DNA of 64,000 nt from Moniliella sp. 'wahieum' (Eukaryota > Basidiomycota > Moniliellomycetes > Moniliellales > Moniliellaceae), in contig RSEE01000097.1 in NCBI GenBank assembly GCA_003971905.1, positions 124,001 to 188,000 of the forward strand, in the 5' to 3' direction. Both the position numbers and the translations under genes were made by a program. Shown here one piece after another: positions 37,441 through 48,105 of the stretch. Each line of letters starts with the position of its first letter. The first letter of the stretch is position 1. The notes beneath the pieces are model-generated. The model saw only the letters and a list, made by a program, of their open reading frames with translations. It had not been told where the DNA came from and made no database searches.

Positions 37441-38514
37441 CCCCCCGGGCCAAGGGACCAAAGCAGACCCGTAGGCCACAGGATGTTAAGAAAGAAACGA
37501 AAAGTGAAGAAAGAGGTGCCAAATCGAATTCTGTTGAGAGGTGTTGAAAAGGAGAGTTTGGGAAACCAACAGGTTTGGTGACCCAATCAGAGAGATGATC
37601 CACGCCAGGGGCATATGATGAACGACAAGTGTTAAAAACGAAGACAGGGTCTAAAGAGAGAAGGAGAGGGGGACGAAGGTGATGGATCTATTCCAAGGAG
37701 GAGCCCGTTAGGGGCAGAACATAGTAGGGGAGAGCCGGATAGAACGCGCGATTTGTGAGGCGTGATCAGCTGCATGCATGATGGCGCTGAAGACGACAGG
37801 AGAGGGGGGGGCGACTTGTGGGGCATGACCCACACACCGGCTACTGAGAGAGAGGAGGGAGCTGTGTCGGTATCAGACTCACTTGATATATTATGCTCCC
37901 CTCTTCTCGATCCGTGTGATTCACTCGCATGTTCTCTTCTGCTCCGAGGCATATATATACCTCGCCCTCTGTCCACACTCGATGAATGTGATCCTCATCC
38001 TTTCCCCCATTCATCCGCCTCCTAGGTGCCCGTTGAGGAGGCGCAGAGATGGAGAGGTGTTGGGACAGGCACTTGTGAAAAAGAGGGGATATGGGCCGGA
38101 TATTATAACCCTGGTTCCTTAAATGGGTTGGCGATACCAAGCAGCATACGCAAGATGAACGGGTCGGTTTAGGCATAGCGTTTCCTTGTCCAAGCCTTAT
38201 TAAGCTGTCAATGATATGGATGAATATACGGCAGAGAGTGTATTAGTGCCGCCACCCCCACGAAGTCGATGGCAACTAGCTTTGCAACTTTCGAGGAAGG
38301 AATAGTCCAGCTTGGGTGAGTGCTCTCCGACGGCAGCAATCTAACCCCATATAAATCCGCGTTTGTGTGTCGGCTGGCCGGCAAGCATCTCCAAGTAATA
38401 AAATCGGTTGGTTGGCCTGCACTTTTTACATCAGCTGCCCGTGACACGTTCCCAGCCACCCGCAGCCAGAGTATCGGTGATATTATTTACCCTCTCCAGC
38501 GTGGAAGGGTTCCA
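37441..38514. other. Intergenic
   Basis: No gene seen. AT-rich TATATATA-like stretch near 37950-37960 and CATGCATGATGG near 37775. Confidence 0.5.
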
Positions 38515-38670
38515 GCGTGGAACGGTAGCGACGGTGGAACGGTGGCTAAGGTGGCGAAGGGGACCGGTGGCTAAGGTGGCGATGGTGGGCGGGGGAACGG
38601 TGGCTAAGGTGGCGACGGGGGAACGGTGGCTAAGGTGGCGAAGGGGGAACGGTGGCTACGGTGGCGACGC
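38515..38670. repeat. Minisatellite (about 24-27 bp unit)
   Basis: Five to six imperfect tandem copies built around GGAACGGTGGCTAAGGTGGC, differing in the number of G. Lies about 230 bp before the F-box gene start. Confidence 0.8.
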
Positions 38671-38832
38671 AGCAGACCGGGCCGTAGGCCCGGTGGTCTC
38701 CTCGTATAGATATAGACAAAAGGCATATAGATAACTGTGTGCGAGTCAGCACCAGCTCGGCTCAAAAGACGCAACCGCTCCTGTGACTGCAACACCGTTT
38801 GATCCCTGTAACCCCCGCCCCCGGTTCCTCCG

Positions 38833-38839
38833 TATATAA
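38833..38839 (+). promoter_or_regulatory. TATA box of F-box/LRR gene
   Basis: TATATAA 62 bp before the ATG at 38901, on the coding strand. Confidence 0.6.
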
Positions 38840-38900
38840 CCCTACTCCTATCATCCTCTCCTCAGCTTCTTGTGCTCACACCACCACCACCACATCGCCA

Positions 38901-40888
38901 ATGGAAGCGCACGCCTCCCATACCCGTTCCCCTGCCGCCCGCCGTCCGGCTCGTCTGGCCCAATTCCGCCCCCGACACTTCTTGCAGCCAACAGCCCCCA
39001 ACCCTGCCACCAGCCGCTTTACCGCCCCCTTCCTGCCCTGGGAATGGGCCCGTCTGCCGCATGAAGTTCTGCTGCAGATCATGGAAACGGCTGCCGCCAT
39101 CAGCAGCGATCTGTTGTTCCCTTGCCTCCTCGTGTGCCGGACGTGGAGTGCGGCCGCAGTCATCCCGCTCTGGCATTCTCCCTCGTTTCCCCATCCGGCT
39201 ACCTTGGACCGCTTCACGTCCATCTTGGCCCAGGCCCAGACCCATTCCACTTTTTACCCATACTCCATCTTGGTTCGCAACCTCGACCTTTCCGTCCTGC
39301 CCGATGACTTCCCGCCGCTCCGAACCGTGCACGTGGATAGCTTTAAATTGTGCACACGCATGCAAACGCTGGTACTCAGCGACCGCGGGTGCGACTTGTT
39401 GACGGATGTCCAAGTCGCGGCTCTGATCCGAGCCTACCCTCGCCTCTGCCATGTGGGTCTCTTATGCATGAACAATGTCGGCCCATCGACGATGGAGGCC
39501 TTGACGTTGGCCCGTGACTTGCAACATCTTGAGCTGAAGGACTGTACGTTCGTTACGAGCACCATGGTGGAGCAAGTGCTACTCAAGCGTCCCCTACTGA
39601 AAGAGGTCCACCTGGGCGGCACCCACAACATAATAGGCGACCGGGGGATTGGTGCCTTGGCCCGTCTCTGTCTTCACCTCGAGCACGTCGAGCTAGACAG
39701 CCTTATCTACATTACCGACCAGGCAGTGCGAGCGCTGTGGACGCACGCAGAATTCGTACGCACGCTGCGCATGTGGAATTGCCCTACATTGTCCTCATAT
39801 GCGTTCCCCAACCGCGGCGACGTCCCCCTTCCATCAACAGGCGCAGCATGGCTCCTGCCACCCACCCGCGATTCACAGGGTTCGGGTCGGCCCTTTCTCC
39901 AAGATAGCAGCTTACCGCCTCCGCACGACCCATCCCGGTCGGACGACGACCGAGCCTCCCCCGAGACAGTCGACCTACATCCTTCGTCAGCTCTTCGCCG
40001 CACCAAATTGTACCAACCGCTCCTGATGGGCAAGTGCTTGACCACGGTTTCCTTGATGGGCTGTAGCCAACTCACCGACCCAGCGATTCAGGGACTCGTT
40101 GCCGCAGCACCCATTTGCAAGACGTAACGTTGGGCATGTGTCCGCAGTTGGGCGATGGAGCGCTGGACGCCTTGGGCCAGTTGGGCACAGGCTTGCAGTT
40201 TGTCCTGTTGGCGTATTTGAGCCACATTACGGATGCGGGAGTGGTGCGGCTGACGCAACAGTGCACGGGCCTGAAGAGGGTAACTTTGACAGAATGTCCG
40301 CTGAGTGATCGGTCGGTGTTGAACCTGATGGTTCGCCTCCGCCAGCTGCGCGGGATTGCGCTGCACCGCATGCGGGGGTTGAGCACGATGAGTGTGTATG
40401 CGCTGGCGCTTTGTCAGTCACTGCAAGCGGTGCTTCTAGGCGGGTGGCAGCCGGCGTTCACTCCGTCGCCTATCTTTCATCTCCTGATTACGCTCCCGCA
40501 CTTGCATAGCCTTAAGCTCAAAGTCAATCCTGTGAATCAAAAGAACGATTCGCAGCAATCTTTCCAGCCCAATCCAGCCGACTCGCTTGGTCCGGCGTGG
40601 TGGGACCCAGCCAGCTCGCTCGGTCCCGCGTGGTGGGACCCAGCCGGTTCGCTTGGTCCTGAGTGGTGGGACCCATCCATCTCGAGCTACGTTCGCCGTC
40701 AGGGCATAGTTGCGCTTAAAGAGTACATGATCAATTGTCTTTACCGCCCTGGCACTGTCCAGGCTGTCCTGTCGCTCCCGCTATACGACAGGGATGACTT
40801 TCTGGCCCAAGCCCTGCCCCCTCTCCGCCCCCCTATCATTACCAAACATAGAAGCACGTTCACCCTTCCCGACCCTATAAACTTTTAG
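38901..40888 (+). CDS. GRR1-like F-box and leucine-rich-repeat protein
   Basis: Probable substrate receptor of an SCF ubiquitin ligase. About 660 residues from the ATG at 38901. The F-box is at about residues 48-95: WARLPHEVLLQIM then DLLFPCLLVCRTWSAAAVIPLW. It is followed by cysteine-containing LRRs typical of the GRR1/FBXL class (LQHLELKDCTFVTSTMV, LKEVHLGGTHNI, LEHVELDSLIYITDQAV, LTTVSLMGCSQLTDPAIQGL, GLKRVTLTECPLSDRSV). A Ser/Pro-rich insert of about 60 residues lies between LRRs. The second half is in another frame; one missing C near 40112 (A-P-H-L-Q-D-V-T) joins them. Near the C-terminus are three tandem copies of SLGPAWWDPAS. The ending is PDPINF. The substrate cannot be inferred. Confidence 0.85.
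40583..40680 (+). repeat. In-frame 33-bp coding repeat, three copies
   Basis: Three adjacent copies inside the F-box/LRR gene encode S-L-G-P-A/E-W-W-D-P-A/S-S/G, with the third most diverged. Third-position changes exceed amino-acid changes. Confidence 0.85.
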
Positions 40889-40945
40889 TGCCGCCAGCGG
40901 ACTCGCGCCAATGGCGGCAACAACACCATCACCACCAAAAACATG

Positions 40946-41002
40946 AACAACCACAACCACAACCACAACCACAACCACAACCACAACCACAACCACAACC
41001 AC
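40946..41002. repeat. (ACAACC)n microsatellite
   Basis: About nine perfect hexamer units just after the F-box gene stop, followed by an AAC array. Confidence 0.9.
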
Positions 41003-42139
41003 AACAACAACAACACGAATCCTCACCCCCCCTTCTTCCTACCTTGCACCAACGGCTCAAGGCGCGACTGTCGCAACGGAACCGGCGCCGATCAATGAGA
41101 CGCTGAACCGTGTTATGGGGCGCTCCGGTCATCTCCGGACACCGAGCCCCGCATTTCGTAGAAGACCTCTCATCGAAGCACACTCCAGCCCCACGACACT
41201 TGTGAATAAGAGTCAGCACGGGCAACTTGCCGCGGATACTTTTCGCGGAAAGCCGGGAAAGGACGGCCGGACTTATTAAACGGTACGGCGCTTCGTATCT
41301 GTGGCGCCCCGTCTTGGTAGAACCTCACATCTACTGCGCCCAACGGATCGCAGAATGGGCAGAACGGGCCGCCCTTTACCTCTTACTACTGTAGATTCCC
41401 TTTCTTCTGTTGATGCCTGTTCTGAGTTACGGTATATAAGCAGCCCTGTCTGTGAGGCTTGCTGGCGGTGATCCTCACCGCCCAACCCACGTCTTCCCTC
41501 CGACTTCCCTCTTCACTCTTCACCCTTACGCTTACGAATTTACGACTTATGTGGACCACTCTGCAAGCCGCGGTTACTATCAGTAGCGCTTGCTCTTCTT
41601 TATAAGTAAGCAAATTCGTGCAAAAATGCGGGGTCGTGAATCGCATCTTGTGCCTGTTCCGTAGACCACTCGGGGTGTACATCTTGAAGATGCAACAGGA
41701 ATATGAGCTCACTCTTAGGTAGCTTCGGCAGGAAGAATGGGACCTGCGGGCTCCTCGTGGAGGGTAGCTTCAGCAGAGAGAATGACGTCGGCAGGCATGC
41801 TTTCGGCGCGTGGGTTACGCTTTTCTTGGAAAGGGGTGGAAAGGCAATATCGGCTCAGGACGGAGGCCAGGCATTCAGCCATGCGGGGTAGGGATGCTAG
41901 AGTGCGACTTGGGAGCACTCGCGATATGGATCAGCTGCAAAGCAGCCTTCAGACAAGGCGTGAAGGCAAAGTGGTGAGCCACAAGTCTTCAAGCAACGTC
42001 TGAAGGGAAGGAGAAAGGAGAGAGAGAAGGGAGATGGAGCGAGCAGGGCGTGCGCGGCCTGCGAGCGGAACGCTTCGCTCGGCTAGGCGAGCGTCACGAT
42101 CCATTGAGGGCCGCGCAGGAGAACCAGTAGCAGCACCCT
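41003..42139. other. Intergenic, with possible gene remnant
   Basis: No full gene seen. On the minus strand a protein-like segment around 41600-41760 reads PFFLPKLPKSELIFLLHLQD and then VHPEWSTEQAQDAIHDPAFL before a stop near 41600. It is not recognised, could be the end of a degraded gene, and lies downstream of the gag-like frame. Confidence 0.3.
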
Positions 42140-44264
42140 CTAACAAGGGATAGGTGGGAAAAGAATATAAGCAGGGGAGGGCCGATACAGGGTGGATATA
42201 TAGAAATAGGCAGTGCCAATGCTATTGACTCGCACTACCCGTCCATCTGCAAGGACTATAGGACGGAGCACGACTAGGACGTAGTGAGGTAAATGCGTTC
42301 TTATCCTTGAAGACAGACGGGCGCGCGCGCGAATCATGTTGCGCAGGGAGGGCGGCTGGCGGAGGACTCCGCGCACCCTATTGCTGATGAGGGGAGTAGC
42401 TGTGGATGCAGCAAAACTAATGCCCGCGCTAGGTGCCCGTCCCTGAGAGTTGGTCCTTGTTGGTTGGTGGAAAACGAGCGGCACGGCCCCACGTGTGCTC
42501 ATATGGTATGAGGCAGCGGTAGAAGGAACAGAGAGACCGCAAGGATTGGTAGCCCACTGTGCGGTACCGTGCGAAGGGGGGTAACCAAGGATGCGTCCAG
42601 CACTATGCCTCCACCCTCGCGCAAGACATTGCCAGTTATGGAAGCAGTATGGCCGGGAAGGGGTGGCACCTCGGAACGAGCGTCCACTTCTGAAAGACCC
42701 GCCACGGGAACTAGTGTTGGTGCGATGATCGTGTCCGCGAGCAGAAGAGGAAGAAAACGACGCCACAGGACGAACTGCAGATGAGTGAGTTGTCAAAAGC
42801 ATCAAGAGTTCCTCGTATGTTTTATCGGCATATGGAATCACCATGCCGTTCTTCTGTATCGCGTTAATGACCGCTATACGGAGGATGGGTTGGCAGAGGA
42901 GAGTCCAGCCACAAGTTGGTCTTGTGTACCAACAAACGATGCTGCTGAACAAATTGGGCCCCCATCCGTGAAGCAAAGGAAAGGCCAAGAAGGTCTATCA
43001 ACGTGTCGATTTTCTCCGAGGGGAGATGTGACCGTAGCGTTCGCGAAGGAGAGCAAACGGGACGCTGCACGAGAATCCACTTCATTCTCATGAAATGAAT
43101 CCTGAATAGTGCGATGTAGTCGGACGTAAAGGGGATCAAAAAGCTTACGGTCCAGACCGGGCTTATAACCAGCGCCGGTAGGCCCATGCTCCACAACCTC
43201 CCGTGCCCCCAGGATTGCCCGATCCATAGCCGCAAGGGCGTGGTTGGCCCACGGCCAAAATGGTTGTCCGGCCTTGAACTTGTCGTCTTTGTCCACCGTG
43301 GTAGTCAGGGTTTTCAAAGCAGATAACGTATCTGGATCCTTGCCTTCGTCACGGAGTTGCCGGAACAAAACCATTTGTGCTTGGTGCCCAAGGTCCGAAC
43401 CATAGCTGCTGACGGCATATTCGTGGATTCGGTTCCAAGGCATTCCACCGTCAATGAAGACGGTGCGCAAGTAGTCGATTGCTTCATCCAAAGTGACGGT
43501 AGAGGGAGAAACAGGGATTGCATCTTTCAGTGCAGCCGCAGAATGCGTAGTGTCGGAAGGCAGTTGCTGTATAACCTCCATAGCAGCTGGAAGGCCCACG
43601 TCAGCACCCCAACGTTTCTCGGCTACATCCAGGAGGCAGTCCGCAGATACGCCGGAACGGAAAAGCTTAGTTAAAGTTGACAAGATTGTATCATCAATCG
43701 GAGGAGTAAGCGGCGTTATCGTTGTTGCCACAGGAGTATCACTAATGGATTCGTCGTGAGACACGGGTGACGCGACCGGCCGTGGAGTTGGGACGGGATC
43801 TGGAAGGTCAGATGTTTCGGAGGAGTGTATGTGGGAAGAGGAGGGGGGGAAATAGGAAGAAGAGGAGAACCAAGATGACGTGCAAAAGCCCAGCAAAACA
43901 TGACGAAAGGTGGTACGCAATTCGTCGAAGTGGCGCGCGACAACAGCAGACGTTTGGGAAGACCGATCGCTGGGAATCCGCTTAATAGGATCACCGATCA
44001 TTTTCTCGATCTTGGGGTTGAGGGATGAGATATGCGGAGATGGACTTGAAAATCAGGCGTGAGGTTTTTGGCTACCAGCAGAGGGGTCTGGTCCTGAAGA
44101 ACATGGTAAAGGGTTTGGTATTGGTCCAGTTGTTCTTCAGCCATCTGAGACGCGCGTTCGAAGGTGATGCCTTCTGTAGGAAAAGGAGATGGAAGATGTT
44201 CGTCTGCCCAGTCCGGGTTCGAATCCAAGGGGGAAGGGGTATTAGGGAGTGGAGTGGCGCTCAT
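42140..44264 (-). CDS. Possible retroelement gag-like protein
   Basis: About 630 residues in three frames, minus strand, starting at the ATG at 44262-44264 (MSATPLPNTPSPLDSNPDW). The middle part is helical with two similar segments (VSADCLLDVAEKRWGADVGL and MPWNRIHEYAVSSYGSDLGH), suggesting an internal duplication. The C-terminal part is Arg/Gly/Ser-rich (SSRGGSFRSGRSFRG) with a following YCFHNWQC, as in nucleic-acid-binding tails, but no proper CCHC knuckle. Joins are needed near 44005 and 42900. No protease, reverse transcriptase or integrase follows. The gag idea rests on composition and on the dispersed repeat lying directly 5' of it (44399-44629). It could instead be an ordinary uncharacterised gene. 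Confidence 0.35.
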
Positions 44265-44398
44265 TGTTGACGAAATACGCCAAAGGGATTGATTGGGAAT
44301 GGGAATGGGTATGAGTATGGCAAATGGATGGAATTGACGAATGCTGTTGGGTGATCACCGTTGCTCACTGGATGAGCGAAGAGAGTTGTTGTAACTCT

Positions 44399-44629
44399 GA
44401 TGAGACCTGCGAGCTGGAGTCCTGATGGTCCTCGAGGGTGATGCAATCGCACTGGTGGTGGTGGTGTGGCAACCAGCAATGTGTACAGAGGAACATCAAG
44501 CAGCGAGTCGCCATCAGGGGCTAAGCTGCAGGACAAGGAGAAAAACAGGAGAGGGAAAACAGCGAAACTCCTAGGCCTGAGGAGGAACTGAAGGGACACT
44601 GGCTAAAGCACGAGCCACCCAGCTCAACA
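44399..44629. repeat. Dispersed repeat, copy B (231 bp)
   Basis: Second copy of the repeat at 37209-37440, same orientation. It ends 135 bp upstream of the gag-like start codon on the minus strand. Read on that strand both copies begin TGTTGAGCTG and end near GGTCTCATC. Confidence 0.8.
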
Positions 44630-45217
44630 TTTGCTTTTGCTGTTTCTGAGTTTAAAAACCCGGGTAACATTGGCCGCCCTCGACTGAGTATTGATTCCAC
44701 CTGAGGCCTGATTAACGATTGCACTCGTAGAGTAAGCACCCCATCCCCTATACTGGGAAGAAGCTGTATGATCGGATCATCCTCCTGTACATGCAGTACA
44801 GGTGATATGCATGGCGGTATCACTCAATACATTTGTGGATGCCAACGCAGTGGTGGAAGGAGCCAAGGTCCATTGAAAAAGGAGTGAGGGTTGTGTTTAC
44901 AGTCCACATTGTAATACTGGAAGAAGAAACGAGGGTATGCTTGGGCAAGAGAAGAGAAAAAAGGAGTGGAAAAGGAGAGGAGATTGTCCAAAGATCAGCA
45001 GATCAGCCAGCGATCTCGATCAGTATCAGTCTGGGGCCACAACAGAGAAACCTGTTTCGGTTCTGGAGCAACAAGGGTCCCAAAAACAAAGCAGGACAAG
45101 AGATACGATAGCAAAAAAAAACGAAAAAAAAAACAGGTGCCACAGCCCAGAGGGTTCTGGGTAAATATCAAATCCCCACCCTGGCAAGTGCGACAGAGAA
45201 GAAGCGAGGCAGCGCAA
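44630..45217. other. Intergenic
   Basis: No gene seen. A-rich stretches near 45115-45135 may be poly(A)-signal context for the minus-strand gene that ends at 45218. Confidence 0.5.
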
Positions 45218-47528
45218 TCAAAACATCGGCATCTCCTCCTCCTCGTCGTCATTGTCCAGTTCGGGACAGGTCCAGTCCACTTGGATCGCGACCAGGCCGG
45301 GAAACGCATGGTCGATTTCCTCGGCGCCGAGGCGGAGGGTATGCGCACCTGGACCGGACGCTTCGAAAGCAGGAACGAACCAAGCCCATGAAGCCGGGGG
45401 TAGCGTGGCCTTGCGCGGGAACGGGGTTAGTGTCGCGGGAGCCGAGCCACGGCGGCGTGGAGGTGGGGTGAGAACCACCTGGACGCGCACTTCCCGCTCA
45501 GCGTCCATAACGATGCCCGATCCAGGAGGCAAGAGTGGAGCCTCGTATACGGTGGTGTTGGGCAGTGCTTTGGTTTTGGCGACACAGGCCAAGGTAGCAA
45601 CCGTTTGAACTTGCATCTCTTTTTGGTTTTGGTTCGCACCGTGTTCTTTTCGTCCGGATGGCGGGGCGGACGACGGGGTCGGAGGCGCAGCTGACCAGCT
45701 AAATTGACGCACCGTCTCAGCTTCCGCATCGACATTGATGCCCCAAGAATTTTTAGCGTCGAGCCAGGTGCGTAGGTCGGCGAGCTGAGCGAGGCGCTGC
45801 CGCCCCGAATCGTCATTGACCACTTGGTCCTCGCTGTCCAGGCACCCTGGGTCCACATCCGGTCGACGTGGTGCGCCCAGGGGCAAATCGTACGCTTCGG
45901 CACTGGGATGGTGATTGCCATACAGCGCCCAGGTCCGCCGCGCTTGTCGTTCCCACCCACTCATCCGGCTTACCACCTCATCGTCGTACCGGCCCAGAGT
46001 CACCGTCACCTCCGCTTCCGGGGAGCAAGACGAATCGAGCTCGACTCGCAAGCGGGTAACCACGATGGAGCGCGGTGCGAGCGGGAGCACACTCCGCACC
46101 CCCCTGCGCGGGTCTTGAGACGCGGTCAGGATCCGGGCCCAGTAGGTGGCCCAGCGCATGTGGGAGGGAGGCAACGTGCTGGCCATAGGTAAGGGTGGGA
46201 CCTGGTGTGCTTGTGCTTGTGCGCATGAGGCCGGTTCGTTCGATCCCCAAAGGGGGGAGCAGGACAATAGCCCGGAAGAGTTGAAGGAGCGACGGGTGCT
46301 CTGTGGAGACAGGGCAGCGTCTTGGGAAGACGAAGAGCGGGACCGGGCGGAGGTCAAGTCGGTCTCAGGCTCTGTGTCGGTGGAGGATGGATCCGAGTGA
46401 CTCGAAAGCACCTCGATGTGGTCGTCGGGGGGGATGGCGCGGCTGGCGTCGGGGGGACAGGCGAGATTGTCGAACGACTTTCGCCGTGCTGGCGGCGGGC
46501 GAAAAGAGGGTGGTGACATGGGCCGGGCGGGCTTCGTCCATAGAATGGACAAGACGTTGGTGATAGGCAAGAGGTGACACTGACAAAAGTCCATTGGCCA
46601 CGGTGTAGGCGGGCGGAGGTTGGGTCCTGGGTCGTGAGGCTGATTGGGAGCGAGAGCGAGAGCGGGATGGAGAGCGGGGGCGGGGGACAGCCGCGCTGAG
46701 CTTGGCGGAGCCCAGGGAACCAAAGGAGGAAAGGCGCTCCCGAAAGGAAGGTTTGCGGCGCAGGGCGGGGGTATGCGTTGCGTGCAAGGCCAGCGCTTGA
46801 TCCAGCCGATCAAGAGGTGTGGGATTGGTAAGGGCCTTCGTTTCTGCAGAGGGGGGCTGAGAAGCATCAGGCTCGACTTGGGCTCGGGCCATCAGGGGGG
46901 CTGCCGTACTAGTAGGCGGGGAGCGTCGTGGGCCATCGAAGCTAACCGAGGTACGAGCGGTAGAGGCGGTAGGTGCTGGGTGGTCGGGGAGGCGGACGGA
47001 GTGAAAGCGGAATGGAAGGATGGTCGGGCCTCTTCAATAGCGCGAGGCTCCTCCCCAGGAAGCGCTGCAAGGCTGAGGAGGTAGCAGACAGCCATCAGCG
47101 CGGTGCGGCTGTCGGGACCGTAGAGGGTGGCCGAGCGGCATCACCGGCCAGCAGCGAGGCGGAGGGACGATCCAGGAGCGCAGATCAGCCACAAACATGG
47201 CGATCATACTGAGCGGGGGCACATGGCCCAGGGGGAAGGGATAGCGACTAAGGCCGTCGTCGGCGCCAGCGCGGGCCGAGAGGGCTACGCGCGGGGCAAA
47301 ATCGTAGACGTGATTGTGTTGGGATTCGGGAGCATTCTTGCTGGGGGAGAGAGACAAGGCGGCGCGGACGCCGCTTGCTGGCCGGGGTTGGATGCGCATG
47401 CCAGATGGCCATGCCATGGCCCCACTGGTGGTAGGGGGCGAGGTTGCGAGCGGCAGGGCGCTGCTGGTGGGCGTACTGGGAGCAAGATGATGGCCATCGG
47501 GGTGCGGAGGAGCCGTGCGGGTGGGCAT
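45218..47528 (-). CDS. Ser/Pro-rich protein, unknown, acidic C-terminus
   Basis: Family not recognised. Minus strand, about 760 residues from the ATG at 47526-47528. The N-terminal half is Pro/Ser/Arg-rich with an RS-like run (PRSPSRSRSRSQSASRPR). The C-terminal 330 residues look folded: VVTRLRVELDSSCSPEAEVT, SGWERQARRTWALYG, LADLRTWLDAKNSWGINVD, VRVQVVLTP and AFPGLVAIQVDW, alternating beta-strand patterns. It ends in the acidic tail DNDDEEEEMPMF. Joins are needed near 47100, 46895 and 46420-46480. The beta-rich end with an early basic region loosely resembles glycogen/PP1-targeting proteins, but no defining motif was found. Confidence 0.5.
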
Positions 47529-48105
47529 GGGTCCCGACACAGACGCAGCGGTGGGTGGTGGTGGCGGCGGAGGGATGGCGGTGGTGGGGCGCGGCGAGAT
47601 ATAGGAGGCCAGAGGGGCCGACCAGTGGGGGAGCGACCTGGCGTGTGGGGGGGGGGCAGGGGCCACCCGATCACATGCGGGACGCGATATAGACAGCACA
47701 CTGGCCCCGTGCGCCCGCCGCGCCTTTTGCCCGCAGGGTTGTCCGCCGCTGGTCTTGTGCTGTGTGGTGCGGCGGCTCGCATGCTCGCCCAGGCTGTGTC
47801 AGAGACCGCCGCAGCAGGCCACTGTCCTGCTGGCCATCGGATGTGCGTTCCCAGATGCCTGCCATGCCCAGCGGTCCCCACTGCGCCCCCGTGCCCGCGG
47901 CGCAGGCAGCTCGCTGTCTGACGAGCGATGATTGGATCGGTGATGCGGCGCCAGGCAGGGCGGCAGAGGGTGGGGCGCCGCGCTGGGCTTGGCATGCAGG
48001 CGTTCTAGAAGACGCACCGCCGCCCAGCTCGGCTTCGCCCGCTCCCTCCATCCCCCCCTCCCTCACCACACACACCCAGCCCCACGGCCCACATTCCGCA
48101 TTCCA
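47529..48105. other. Intergenic between Ser/Pro-rich gene and NIPA gene
   Basis: Promoter of the minus-strand gene and 3' flank of the next. No gene seen. Confidence 0.45.
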
